This document shows positions 55,991-64,000 of a DNA stretch of 64,000 nt, in pieces. Every line of letters starts with the position of its first letter. Within the stretch, counting starts at the first letter, position 1. Below the pieces are notes generated by a model, which saw only the letters and a list, made by a program, of their open reading frames with translations, made no database searches and was not told where the DNA came from. Location: the NCBI GenBank assembly GCA_035551355.1, contig DASZNF010000141.1, forward strand, positions 266,881-330,880. Direction: 5' to 3'. The stretch comes from DATATV01 sp035551355 (lineage in GTDB: Bacteria > Actinomycetota > Actinomycetes > Mycobacteriales > Pseudonocardiaceae). A program made the translations under genes and the position numbers.

Positions 55991-57319
55991 TCACGGGCGC
56001 AGGTAGGCCAGGCCGGGCAACTCCCGCACATACGATTCGAGCAGGCGCTGGGCGACCGCGGCCGAGTCGATCAGCGGGTGACAGGCGAAGGCGCGCCGGG
56101 CGGCCTCGCGGGAACCGGTGCGGGCCGCCTCGATCACGTCGCGTTCCACCGCCTTCACCGCGCACACCAGTCCGGCCTGGTGCTCGTCGAACGGGCCGAC
56201 CGGCAGCGAGCGCACCCCGGAGCCGTCCACCGTGCACGGCACCTCCACCACCGCATCACCATCCACAATGGACACAGTGGAACCGTTGCGGATGTTGAGG
56301 ATCAGCTCGGCGGGCTCATCGTGGGCGATCGCCCGCATCAGGGCCAGCGCCACGTCCTGGTAGCCGCCGGACTCCAGGTCCTCGGCGGCGCGCTGGCCCG
56401 CGCGGTTCTCGGCCATGTAGGTCTCCTCGCGGCGCAGCCGGGCCCGCTGCCAGGCCTCCAGCGCGGCGGCGTCCGGCCGGGCCAGCTCGGTGTAGAACGC
56501 ATCCTGTTGCCGGGCCAGGAAAGCGCCACGAGTTTCCGTGGCCGCGGTCGCCGCGGCGACCGATTCCCGGTTGAAGTAGTAGTAATACAGGTACTCGTTG
56601 GGCAGCGAGCCCAGTGTCCGCAGCCAGTCCGCGCCGAACAGGGCGCCCTCCTCGAACGAGGTCAGCCGGCCGGGGTCGGCCAGCAGCTTGGGCAGCACAT
56701 CGTGGCCGTCCACCTCGATCGCGCGGACCCAGCCCAGGTGGTTCAGCCCGGCGTAGTCGAACCGGGCGTCGGCGGACAGCTCGTAGGCGCGGGTGAGGCG
56801 GCGGCACAACCCGAGCGGGGAGTCGCAGATGCCGATCACCCGCCGGCCCAGCAGCTCGGCCATGGCCTCGGTGACCATCCCGGCCGGGTTGGTGAAGTTG
56901 ATCACCCACGCCTCCGGCGCGAGCTCGGCCACCCGCGCGGCGATCCGGCGGGCCACCGGCACCGTGCGCAGGCCATAGGCGATCCCGCCCGCACCAACGG
57001 TTTCCTGGCCCAGTACGCCCTCGGCCAGCGCCACCCGCTCGTCCACCACCCGGCCCCGGGTGCCACCGACGCGAATCGCGGAGAACACGAAGTCGGCGCC
57101 GCGCAGGGCGGCGTCCAGGTCGGCGGTGGTGGTCACCTCGGGCGCGTCGGGTACGCCGGCGGCCTGCTCGGCCAGCACTCGCGCGGTGCCGGACAGCCGG
57201 GCCGGGTCGACGTCGTGCAGCACGACCTCGGTGATCCGGCCCGGCTCGTGGTCGCGCAGCAGCGCCGCGTACACCAGCGGCACGCGGAAACCGCCGCCGC
57301 CCAGAATGGTCAGCCTCAT
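55991..57319 (-). CDS. GH4 glycosidase (6-phospho-beta-glucosidase type)
   Basis: A 442-residue GH4 enzyme. NAD loop LGGGGFRVPLVYAALL, Asp in LHDVDPARL, GLRTVP, metal-site and catalytic residues around NFTNPAGMVTEA, ICDSPLGLCRR and LNHLGW. GH4 enzymes use NAD and Mn to cleave glycosides, usually 6-phosphorylated, by oxidation-elimination. There is no PTS gene nearby, so the real substrate may be an unphosphorylated glycoside. The ATG at 57319 is preceded by a GGAGG twelve bases upstream. Confidence 0.88.
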   Translation of the reverse strand: MRLTILGGGGFRVPLVYAALLRDHEPGRITEVVLHDVDPARLSGTARVLAEQAAGVPDAPEVTTTADLDAALRGADFVFSAIRVGGTRGRVVDERVALAEGVLGQETVGAGGIAYGLRTVPVARRIAARVAELAPEAWVINFTNPAGMVTEAMAELLGRRVIGICDSPLGLCRRLTRAYELSADARFDYAGLNHLGWVRAIEVDGHDVLPKLLADPGRLTSFEEGALFGADWLRTLGSLPNEYLYYYYFNRESVAAATAATETRGAFLARQQDAFYTELARPDAAALEAWQRARLRREETYMAENRAGQRAAEDLESGGYQDVALALMRAIAHDEPAELILNIRNGSTVSIVDGDAVVEVPCTVDGSGVRSLPVGPFDEHQAGLVCAVKAVERDVIEAARTGSREAARRAFACHPLIDSAAVAQRLLESYVRELPGLAYLRP

Positions 57320-57436
57320 CCCGCCTCGACCTCCACGTCGCCATTGTGCCGATCTGGGCTGGTCAGGATCGCACAGGTCACGGTCACCGCGTCGGCGGCT
57401 GTCGTTTTCGGTCCTACTGTGGGTAAAGTCGATCAC

Positions 57437-57946
57437 GTGGAAACCTGGGACGCGATCGTTTCCCGCCGCAATGTACGCGGCTACGCCGACCGGCCGATTT
57501 CCCGCGAGAAGCTGGACCGGATCGTGGAGGCGGCGCGCCGTTCGCCGTCCTCCCGGAACACCCAGCCCTGGGATTTCGTGGTGGTCACCGAGCGGGAGGT
57601 GCTGACCCGCCTGGCTGGAGTGTGGCGCGGCGCGGGCCACATCGCCACGTCGGCCGCCACCATCGCGCTGGTCACCCCGGCGGACGGGGGCGAGGGCAGA
57701 CGCGCCCAGTACGATCTGGGCCAGGCCACCATGACCATCCTGCTGGCCGCCGCCGATCTGGGCATCGGCAGTGGGCATTCGTCGGTGGCGGACCAGGACC
57801 TGGCCCGGGAGCTGCTCGGATTCCCCGAGGACCGGGTGTGCGCGTACCTGATCGCGCTCGGCTATCCGGCGGATCGTCCGCTGGTGCCGATCAAGGCGCC
57901 GGACCGGCGGCCGTTCGATGAGGTCGTGCACCACGAGCGCTGGTAG
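57437..57946 (+). CDS. Nitroreductase-family protein
   Basis: A 169-residue FMN-dependent nitroreductase fold: SRRNVRGYADRPISREKL (flavin phosphate contacts), RSPSSRNTQPWDFVVV and YLIALGYPADRP at the C-terminus. It is short for the family (usually about 200), lacking part of the central segment. GTG at 57437 is chosen; GTG 57419 is possible. It stands alone between the GH4 gene and the membrane protein. Confidence 0.8.
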   Translation: METWDAIVSRRNVRGYADRPISREKLDRIVEAARRSPSSRNTQPWDFVVVTEREVLTRLAGVWRGAGHIATSAATIALVTPADGGEGRRAQYDLGQATMTILLAAADLGIGSGHSSVADQDLARELLGFPEDRVCAYLIALGYPADRPLVPIKAPDRRPFDEVVHHERW

Positions 57947-58078
57947 GACTTGTCCGATTCCGTCCGTCCGGCAGGGAATTGCGCGGTTCGGGCGATCCAT
58001 TTCGGACGGTCCTCGGGTGATTTCGGACAGTCCTTGGGTGCGTGTGAGCCCAACGGACCGGTCTGGCATTCTCGCCCG

Positions 58079-59800
58079 GTGACGCTCGCCTCCGCGTGGC
58101 CGCGGGCCACCGCGCCGGCCCGACTGCCCCGCTGGCTGCCCGCGTTCGTGCTGCCCACGGCGGCCGCGCTGGGCATCTCGGCCTGGATCGGGATCAACTT
58201 CGACGTCCGGTTCGCGGTGGGCGGGATGCGCGCCGCGGCCGGCACCGGGTCGTTCGCGAACATCTTCGTGCACCGGCCGCTGGCCTACCGGGCGCTGCTG
58301 GCCGGGATGGACGCGCTGCCGCGCACGCTCTACGGCGCGGACGATTCCGGGCCGGGCGCGGAGTTCCTGTTCCGGGTCGAGGCCCTGGTGCTGGTGCTGG
58401 CGGCCGCGGTGCTGGTGTGGGCCGGGGTGCGGCGGGTGCGGCCCGAGCTGGCCGGGCCGGTGGCGTGCGCGGTCGGCCTGGCCTTCGCGCTGGTGCCGAA
58501 CTGGACGTTCCTGGAGCCGGACTGGGTGGGCGCGCTGTGGGCGGCGGCCGCACTCGGGGTGGCGCTGCTGCCCCGGCGGACCTGGCTCGGCGCGGTGCTG
58601 GGCGGGATCCTGTTGCTGCTGGCGGTGGCGACCAAGGTGGCCACCGCGCCGTACGCGCTGCTGGCGCTGGGCGTGCTGGCCCTGTGGCACCTGGCCCGGG
58701 CCGCGCTCACCTGCGCGATCATGGTGCTGCTGGTGACCGGGTGGGCGCTGATCACCTGGCAGCTGGAACCCACCGAATGGCAGTGGCTGGGCGATATGGC
58801 CGCGCTGATCCCCACCTCGCCGCTGCACGTCGGACTGGCCGGGCTGAACTGGGCGGCGTTCGGGCAGAGCGCGGCCAACCTGCTCGTCGAATGCCCGATC
58901 GTGCTGGCCTTGCCCACGGTGCTCATCCTGCTGGTGACCGGAGCAGAACGGCGGTGGCGGGCCTTGGGACTGGCGCTGGGTGCGGTGGTGCTGGCCGTGC
59001 TTCCGGTGCTGGCGCAGGGGGAGTGGTTCCTCTACCAGTGGGTGGGGCTGCCGGTGCTGGTCGCCGGGCTGGCCGCGGCCACCCTGCCCGGACAGCGGAC
59101 CGCGGTGCTGGTCGCGGTGCTCGGGCCGGTGGCGGCGGCCGGGGTGGCCAGCGCGATTCTGCTGTCCCAGTCGCATGCCTGGCGGACCGCGCAGTTCGGC
59201 CCGGTGGTCACCGCATACCTGGTGGCCCTGGGGGTTTCCGTGCTGGCCACGGCGATCGCCCGGATCGTGGCGCGGCCGGGGGCTGGGCCGGCCGGGTGGC
59301 TGGGGTGTGCGGTGCTGACGGTGGTCGGCGCGATCGGCGTCGGGGTGGCCAACGTGCCGGGCGCGGCCTACACACTGGCCGGATACGAATCCACGGTGAC
59401 CAACGCCAACCTCGATGCCCAGTCCGACACGCGGCGGACCGAGTTCGCCGCGCTGCGCAAGCGGCTCGGCGCGAACACCCCGGTGCTGTACTTCGCGTTC
59501 GGCGACATCAACTATTTCCTCGGCAACCCCACGCCCTGCCGCTATCCGTCCCCGGTGTGGTTGCAGCGCTCCACCTACCTGCCCTATGTGCGGGAGTTCG
59601 CCAGCTACCGGGACAACGCCCGCTGCCTGGTGCATCCGGACGCGAAATACCTTGTGGTGCAACCGAGTTGGTTCACCGTGTCCGGGCTGGCCCCGGACCT
59701 GCTGGCCGAGGTGAACCAGGACTTCGACTGCGCCCGCCCGATCGACGTGGGCGAGGGCACGCTGGTGGTGTGCCCGAAGCGGGACGATTCGCGCGGGTGA
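58079..59800 (+). CDS. Polytopic membrane protein, GT-C glycosyltransferase-like
   Basis: A 573-residue protein with about 11-12 predicted helices over the first 420 residues and a C-terminal exported domain of about 130 residues (YESTVTNANLDAQSDTRR, YFAFGDINYFLGNPTPC, CLVHPDAKYLVVQ). Early acidic/aromatic loop residues and the layout resemble polyprenol-sugar-dependent GT-C transferases of actinomycetes, but I see no decisive catalytic motif. GTG start at 58079. Confidence 0.6.
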   Translation: MTLASAWPRATAPARLPRWLPAFVLPTAAALGISAWIGINFDVRFAVGGMRAAAGTGSFANIFVHRPLAYRALLAGMDALPRTLYGADDSGPGAEFLFRVEALVLVLAAAVLVWAGVRRVRPELAGPVACAVGLAFALVPNWTFLEPDWVGALWAAAALGVALLPRRTWLGAVLGGILLLLAVATKVATAPYALLALGVLALWHLARAALTCAIMVLLVTGWALITWQLEPTEWQWLGDMAALIPTSPLHVGLAGLNWAAFGQSAANLLVECPIVLALPTVLILLVTGAERRWRALGLALGAVVLAVLPVLAQGEWFLYQWVGLPVLVAGLAAATLPGQRTAVLVAVLGPVAAAGVASAILLSQSHAWRTAQFGPVVTAYLVALGVSVLATAIARIVARPGAGPAGWLGCAVLTVVGAIGVGVANVPGAAYTLAGYESTVTNANLDAQSDTRRTEFAALRKRLGANTPVLYFAFGDINYFLGNPTPCRYPSPVWLQRSTYLPYVREFASYRDNARCLVHPDAKYLVVQPSWFTVSGLAPDLLAEVNQDFDCARPIDVGEGTLVVCPKRDDSRG

Positions 59801-59830
59801 ACAGGCGCGTTCTCGTGCGAGGATGGCGCG

Positions 59831-60793
59831 ATGAGCGGCGCGGAGACCCGGGACGGGGTCTCACTGACCAATCTCGACCAACCGCTGTTCGAGGGTGCGG
59901 CGGCGACCAAACGCGACCTGGTGGACTACCTGGACGCGATGGCCGACCGGATCATCCCCGGACTGGCCGGCCGGCCGCTGTCGGTGATCCGGGTGCTGCG
60001 CGGCCAGAAACCGTTTATGCAGAAGAACGTTCCGCGCTACACACCGGACTTCGTGCGCACCGTGACGCTGTGGGCGGAGAGCTCGCACCGCGAGGTGTCC
60101 TACGCGCTGTGCGACGACCGGCCCACCCTGCTGTGGTTCGCCAACCAGCGCGCCGTGGAGTACCACCCCACCCTGATGCGGGCCGACGACCGGGCCCATC
60201 CCACGCACCTGGTGCTGGACCTCGACCCGCCCGGCGCGGACGACTTCCCCGCCGTGGTGGCCGCCGCGCTGCTGGTCCGCCAGGCCCTGGCCGACTCAGG
60301 ACTGTCCGGTGCGGTGAAAACCAGTGGCTCCAAGGGAGTCCACGTGTTCGTGCCGCTGGCGCCGGGCCTCGGCGCGGAAGACGTGGCCGCCGCGACCCGG
60401 GCCTTGGCCGCTCGCGCCGAGAAACTCGATCCGGCGCTGGCCACCACCGCGTTCATCCGGGAGGACCGGGGCGGCAAGGTGTTCCTGGACTCCACCCGGG
60501 CCGGCGGGGCCACTGTGGTGGCGGCCTACAGCCCGCGGGTACGGCCGGGGGCCAGGGTGTCGTTTCCGCTGGACTGGGCCGGACTGGAGTCGGCGCGTCC
60601 GGCCGATTTCACCGTGCACACCGCGGTGGAGTTGCTGGCCGGAAAGGACCGGTGGGCCGAGTTGATGCCGCGGCCGCAACAGTTGCCCGCCGAGCTGATC
60701 GAGCACGGGCACACCATTCCGATCGCCCGGGTGCAGGCCATGCACGAGGGCAAGCGCCGCGCCCGCGCCCGCCGGGAGAAGGAAAACGGCTGA
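59831..60793 (+). CDS. LigD-type DNA polymerase/primase domain protein
   Basis: A 320-residue stand-alone polymerase domain of the archaeo-eukaryotic primase type. SVIRVLRGQKPFMQKNVP near residue 55-75, metal-binding LDLDPPGADDF (Asp pair) and KTSGSKGVHVFVPL are typical. It matches the polymerase component of LigD, used in Ku-dependent end joining. No ligase, nuclease or Ku gene is adjacent. The basic tail ends GKRRARARREKENG. Confidence 0.87.
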   Translation: MSGAETRDGVSLTNLDQPLFEGAAATKRDLVDYLDAMADRIIPGLAGRPLSVIRVLRGQKPFMQKNVPRYTPDFVRTVTLWAESSHREVSYALCDDRPTLLWFANQRAVEYHPTLMRADDRAHPTHLVLDLDPPGADDFPAVVAAALLVRQALADSGLSGAVKTSGSKGVHVFVPLAPGLGAEDVAAATRALAARAEKLDPALATTAFIREDRGGKVFLDSTRAGGATVVAAYSPRVRPGARVSFPLDWAGLESARPADFTVHTAVELLAGKDRWAELMPRPQQLPAELIEHGHTIPIARVQAMHEGKRRARARREKENG

Positions 60794-60805
60794 GCCCAGG
60801 GGTGG

Positions 60806-61699
60806 TCAGCGCAGGGCGCGTTGTTCGGCCATGTCCAGCACCTGTTGCAGATGCAGGCCCCGGCGCACATCGCACGGGTGCTCCCAGCGCTTCTCCTCGA
60901 CCATGGCGACCAGTTCGGAGCACAGCGCGCGGAACGAGTCGGCGGCCGAGGTCGAGCGCTCCAGCGGCAGTTCGCCATGCTTGCCGGCCAAGCTGATCCG
61001 GGCCAGCCCCGGGCTGACCGGCAGTTGCAGGGACAGGGTCGCGGTGCTGGTCACGCCGGTTTCGTGGGACAGCACCAGATGCCACAGGTCCGGTTCGGTG
61101 CGGTGCGCGACCGGCACGTCCACGATCCGGCCGAGCCCGGCGTCCAGCAGATCCAGCACGTGCGGGCCGACGTCCAGCAGCGCGCCCCGCTCCTTGCGCC
61201 ACGGCGAGCCGGAGAACGGGCCGGCCAGCGCCGCGTCGTTGAGCCAGCGGGCGTCCCCGGCCAGCCAGCCGCCGCGCCGCTCGGCCTCGGCCAGCCAGGC
61301 CTCGGTCTCCGGGGCGAACCGGGCGGTCAGCATGACCAGTGCGGCCACCTCGGCCTGCTCCACCACCCGGGCCAGCTCGATCGCCGCGGCCAGGTCCCCG
61401 GCCAGCGGCTTCTCCAGGATCAGGTGCCGTCCGGCCCGGGCCGCGCGGGCGGCCAGCTCGGCCTGGATCGTGGGCGGGACGGCGAAGGCGACCGCGTCGA
61501 CCGAGCCGATCAGCTCGTCCGGATCGGCGGCCACCACCGCGCCCAGCGGACCGGCCACCTGCTCGGCCGCTTCCGGCCTGCGGGCCCACACCGACACCAG
61601 CTGGATGTCGGGATGTTCGGCCAGCACCGGCGCGTGCACCATCCCGGCCCACGGCCCGGCGCCGACCAACCCCACCCGCAGACGCGTCATGGTCACCAT
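60806..61699 (-). CDS. Gfo/Idh/MocA-family oxidoreductase
   Basis: A 297-residue NAD(P)-dependent oxidoreductase: Rossmann loop VGAGPWAGMVHAPVL, the EKPLAGD motif with the catalytic Lys, and DVGPHVLDLLDAGLG in the C-terminal domain. Substrates in the family are sugars, inositols and related polyols. Start ATG 61699 after GAGAACAGG (ATG 61690 also in frame). It is divergent from the MFS transporter, 97 bases away, so the pair may handle one compound. Confidence 0.85.
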   Translation of the reverse strand: MVTMTRLRVGLVGAGPWAGMVHAPVLAEHPDIQLVSVWARRPEAAEQVAGPLGAVVAADPDELIGSVDAVAFAVPPTIQAELAARAARAGRHLILEKPLAGDLAAAIELARVVEQAEVAALVMLTARFAPETEAWLAEAERRGGWLAGDARWLNDAALAGPFSGSPWRKERGALLDVGPHVLDLLDAGLGRIVDVPVAHRTEPDLWHLVLSHETGVTSTATLSLQLPVSPGLARISLAGKHGELPLERSTSAADSFRALCSELVAMVEEKRWEHPCDVRRGLHLQQVLDMAEQRALR

Positions 61700-61796
61700 C
61701 CTGTTCTCGCCAAGATCACCAGCGTACCGTCGGAGCGCGAGCCCGGCAGCCAGCGCGCTGGGGCTTGACGGGGCAGGCACTCGACGAGGAGGCGCC

Positions 61797-63203
61797 ATGA
61801 CCACGGCCGGACGACCCGCGGCGGCGGACACCGGCCGTCGTGCCGACGATCTGATCGCCCGGATGGAACGCGTGCCGGTGTCCAGTTTCCATTGGCGGGT
61901 CGCGGGAATCCTGGGCTCGGGCACCTTCTTCGACGCGTTCGACATCGTGTCCATCGGCGTGGTGCTCACCGCGGTGTCGGCCACCTTCCACCTCAACTCC
62001 GGTCAGGCCGGCTGGCTGATCAGTGCGGGCTTCCTCGGCCAGGCCATCGGCGCGATCGGGTTCGGGTTGGTCAGCGAGAAATGGGGCCGGCGGCGGGTGT
62101 TCCTGACCGCGCTGGCGGTGATCGGCGTGTTCTCGGTGCTGTCCGTGCTGTCCTGGGGCGGGCTGTCCCTTGGCGCGGCCCGGTTCCTGCAGGGCATCGG
62201 GCTGGGCGCGGAGGTGCCGGTGGCCTCGGCGTTGCTGGGCGAGGTGGTGCGCGGCCGGTCGCGGGGCCGGGTCACCGTGCTGTACAAACTGGCCTCGCCA
62301 CTGGGAAATCTGGCCACCTCGCTGGTGGCCGCGGCGCTGCTGGCCGCGCTCGCGCCGGCCACCGCGTGGCGGCTGCTGTTCATCATCGGCGCCGGTCCGT
62401 TGCTGGTGGCCGGCGCGGCCTGGTTCCTGCTGCCGGAATCGCCGCGCTATCTGGTCCGGCGTGGCCGGCTGGACGAGGCCGAAGTGGTCGTGGCGCAGAT
62501 GGAACGGGCCGCCGGCCCGGACGCCACGCCTGAGCCGCCGACCGCCGAACCCGCGCCCGCCGACCTGGCCCGCACCCGGCTGGCCGAACTGTTCGCGCCC
62601 GGCTATCTGCGGCGCACGCTGATGGCCTGGATTCTCTGGGCCGCAACGTATTTCACGCTGCTGGGCGCGACCACCTGGCTGCCCAGCCAGTACGTGCGGG
62701 TCGGGCACGTGTCCGCGTCCCGGGCCAGTCTGCTGGCTGGATCGGTGACCGTGGCCGCGATCGTGCTGATCGTGCTGGCCGCCACCGCGGTGGACCGGGT
62801 CGGCCGGCAGTGGCTGCTGGTCGCCGGGTACGCGGTGTCCCTGCTCGGCGCGGTGCTCGGCGTGGTTTTCTGGCTGACCGGGAATTTGCACAGCTGGCTG
62901 ACGTTGTACCTGTCAGGCGCGGTGTTGCTGCTCGGGGTGAGTGTGATGGACCCGCTGGTGTACGCCTACACCACCGAGCTGTACCCGACCCGGATGCGGT
63001 CCTGGGGCACGATGAGCTCCAGCGCGTGGCGGGCGGTGGCGGCGGTGGTCGCGCCAATTCTGATCGGTCAGATCCTGCAGTCCGGACTGGGTGTCGGCGT
63101 GGTGTTCGTGCTGTTCGGCGGGGTTCTGGTGGTCGGCCTCGTGGTGCAGTCGATCTGGGGGATCGAGACAAAACAGGCCCAGTTGGAGCGATTGTCCCGC
63201 TGA
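61797..63203 (+). CDS. MFS transporter (sugar/aromatic acid:H+ symporter type)
   Basis: A 468-residue, 12-helix transporter. It has DAFDIVSIGVVL in TM1, the loop motif VSEKWGRRRVF, RFLQGIGLGAEVPVASALLGE in TM4-5, PESPRYLVRRGR before the central loop and TTELYPTRMRSWGTMSSSAWRA near TM10. These are sugar-porter/AAHS-type signatures. ATG at 61797 follows CGAGGAGGCGCC. Divergent from a Gfo/Idh/MocA dehydrogenase, it may import the substrate of that enzyme or an aromatic acid. Confidence 0.85.
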   Translation: MTTAGRPAAADTGRRADDLIARMERVPVSSFHWRVAGILGSGTFFDAFDIVSIGVVLTAVSATFHLNSGQAGWLISAGFLGQAIGAIGFGLVSEKWGRRRVFLTALAVIGVFSVLSVLSWGGLSLGAARFLQGIGLGAEVPVASALLGEVVRGRSRGRVTVLYKLASPLGNLATSLVAAALLAALAPATAWRLLFIIGAGPLLVAGAAWFLLPESPRYLVRRGRLDEAEVVVAQMERAAGPDATPEPPTAEPAPADLARTRLAELFAPGYLRRTLMAWILWAATYFTLLGATTWLPSQYVRVGHVSASRASLLAGSVTVAAIVLIVLAATAVDRVGRQWLLVAGYAVSLLGAVLGVVFWLTGNLHSWLTLYLSGAVLLLGVSVMDPLVYAYTTELYPTRMRSWGTMSSSAWRAVAAVVAPILIGQILQSGLGVGVVFVLFGGVLVVGLVVQSIWGIETKQAQLERLSR

Positions 63204-63319
63204 GTGGTGTATAGTTCCGTTATCTGCTTCGGGTGGATGTCGGCGATCAGCCCCCACACGAAGATCTGATTCCCTTCCCGATCCGGTGTCGACGCGTATC
63301 GCGCCGCCGGGTCCCCTCT

Positions 63320-63336
63320 CATGGCGTTTCGCCATG
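63320..63336 (+). promoter_or_regulatory. Small hairpin in the leader of the Rho-like gene
   Basis: CATGGCG TTT CGCCATG forms a seven-bp stem 27 bases before the ATG, just upstream of the AGGAG ribosome site. Leaders of rho genes are often autoregulatory, so this may be part of such control; the TATAGT at about 63208-63213 could be the -10 box. Confidence 0.3.
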
Positions 63337-63362
63337 TCTTTCCCTTACACAGGAGTACAATC

Positions 63363-64000
63363 ATGAATACGTCTACATTGGACATCCAAGAACGGCCCGT
63401 CGGCGGCATTCTGGACATCCGGGGCAAGGACGCGTACTTGCGCGTCTCCGGTTATCTACCCGATCCGGCCGACGTCTACGTACCACAATCGTTGGTACGC
63501 AAGCATAATCTGCGTCGCGGTGACGCCGTCACCGGGGTCGCCCGGGAGGGCGAGGCGCGGGCCAAGCACGATCCGCTGGTGCGGATCGACCAGATCAACG
63601 GGTTCGATCCGCGCGATGCGCTGGAGCGTCCCGAGTTCACCTCGCTCACCCCGGTGCATCCGAACGAGCGGTTGCGGCTGGAGACCGACGCGCACGTGCT
63701 CACCACCCGGGTGATCGACCTGGTGATGCCGATCGGCAAGGGCCAGCGCGCGCTGATCGTCGCCCCGCCGAAGGCCGGTAAAACCGTTGTGCTGCAACAG
63801 ATCGCTGCGGCAATCAGCAAGAACCACCCGGAATGCCATCTGATGGTGGTCGCGGTGGGCGAGCGGCCGGAGGAGGTGACCGACATGCAGCGGTCGGTGA
63901 AGGGCGAGGTCATCTCCTCGACCTTCGACCGTCCGCCGTCGGATCACACGACGGTGGCCGAGCTGGCCATCGAGCGGGCCAAGCGGCTGGTGGAGATGGG
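63363..64000 (+). CDS. Rho-like transcription termination factor, short N-terminus (cut by window edge)
   Basis: 212 codons are visible. Residues 13-60 form the RNA-binding cold-shock-like domain (GGILDIRGKDAYLRVSGYLP, DVYVPQSLVRKHNLRRGDAV), followed by the Rho ATPase: IGKGQRALIVAPPKAGKT (Walker A), GERPEEVTDMQRSVKGEVI and FDRPPSDHTTVAELAIERAK. The start ATG follows ACAGGAG. Actinobacterial housekeeping Rho has a long (100-300 residue) charged extension and an N-terminal helical domain before this point; both are missing. It is therefore likely a paralog. Confidence 0.85.
   Translation, partial: MNTSTLDIQERPVGGILDIRGKDAYLRVSGYLPDPADVYVPQSLVRKHNLRRGDAVTGVAREGEARAKHDPLVRIDQINGFDPRDALERPEFTSLTPVHPNERLRLETDAHVLTTRVIDLVMPIGKGQRALIVAPPKAGKTVVLQQIAAAISKNHPECHLMVVAVGERPEEVTDMQRSVKGEVISSTFDRPPSDHTTVAELAIERAKRLVEM

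Noticed and set aside
55991..59662. A 1223-codon open frame on the minus strand
   Set aside because: Its first 780 codons mirror the nitroreductase and the membrane protein on the plus strand and have the His/Gln/Arg-rich composition of a shadow frame. Only the last 442 codons (GH4) are real.
58096..60996. A 966-codon open frame on the plus strand
   Set aside because: Arg/Gly/Ala-rich composition and overlap with two well-supported genes in other frames mark it as a high-GC artefact.
1..64000. tRNA, rRNA, insertion sequences and attachment sites
   Set aside because: I saw no cloverleaf-compatible CCA-ended segment, transposase motif, or terminal repeats flanking the island; a dedicated search would be needed to exclude them.

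Overview
The window is high-GC DNA with many GTG starts, tightly overlapping operons (ATGA, GTGA and TGATG junctions) and a typical actinomycete gene set: an EthR/EthA pair, a DDN-type nitroreductase fold, a PIG-L deacetylase, a LigD-type polymerase domain, and DasR-like operators in front of a chitinase. It most likely comes from a saprophytic soil actinomycete, plausibly Pseudonocardiaceae; the family is an inference. No tRNA, rRNA, insertion sequence or CRISPR array was seen.

Left part (1-4200): the tail of an unidentified gene and a remnant of a GntR regulator, then an intact GntR gene facing away from an operon of MHS-type transporter, DhaK and DhaL. This looks like uptake and phosphorylation of a small ketose or polyol-derived ketone; no DhaM is present.

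Region 4200-25900 is an accessory catabolic island. It holds an enoyl-CoA hydratase-like protein, an SsuABC/NMT1-type ABC importer with a VOC protein, four SDRs, a carboxymuconolactone decarboxylase-like protein, two FAH-fold hydrolases, an amidohydrolase, a type-B carboxylesterase, a DRE-TIM (HMG-CoA lyase-like) enzyme, a LigI-like lactonase, an FAD-linked oxidase and a secreted beta-helix-like protein. Nearly every promoter in it carries the 8-bp palindrome TGTCGACA, often extended to AGTGTCGACACT. A FadR-type GntR gene (21291-22013) sits between copies of the motif and is its probable regulator. The importer, esterase, oxidase, dehydrogenases, C-C hydrolases and lyase look like a pathway for an aromatic or lactone/ester compound that I cannot name.

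Region 25900-34200 is a benzoyl-CoA epoxidation (box) cluster: a PaaX-type regulator divergent from boxC, boxB and a benzoate-CoA ligase, then an amidohydrolase, with a ThDP enzyme converging on it. BoxA and BoxD are not in the window.

Region 34200-50000 is mixed: an HhH-PHP protein, an NAD-binding epimerase with a divergent TetR and duplicated operator, a DUF1015 protein plus amidohydrolase, a PIG-L deacetylase, a secreted GH18 chitinase with DasR-like sites, a form II molybdenum hydroxylase in L-S-M order, a channel-like membrane protein, and an EthR repressor divergent from an EthA-like Baeyer-Villiger monooxygenase and SDR.

Region 50000-64000 has a nitroreductase-hemerythrin fusion, a two-domain CHRD secreted protein, a membrane pseudokinase with a very long insert in its activation segment, an LpqC-like esterase, a GH4 glycosidase, a small nitroreductase, a polytopic membrane protein, a LigD polymerase domain, a Gfo/Idh/MocA dehydrogenase, an MFS transporter and, running off the edge, a short Rho-like factor without the usual long N-terminal extension.
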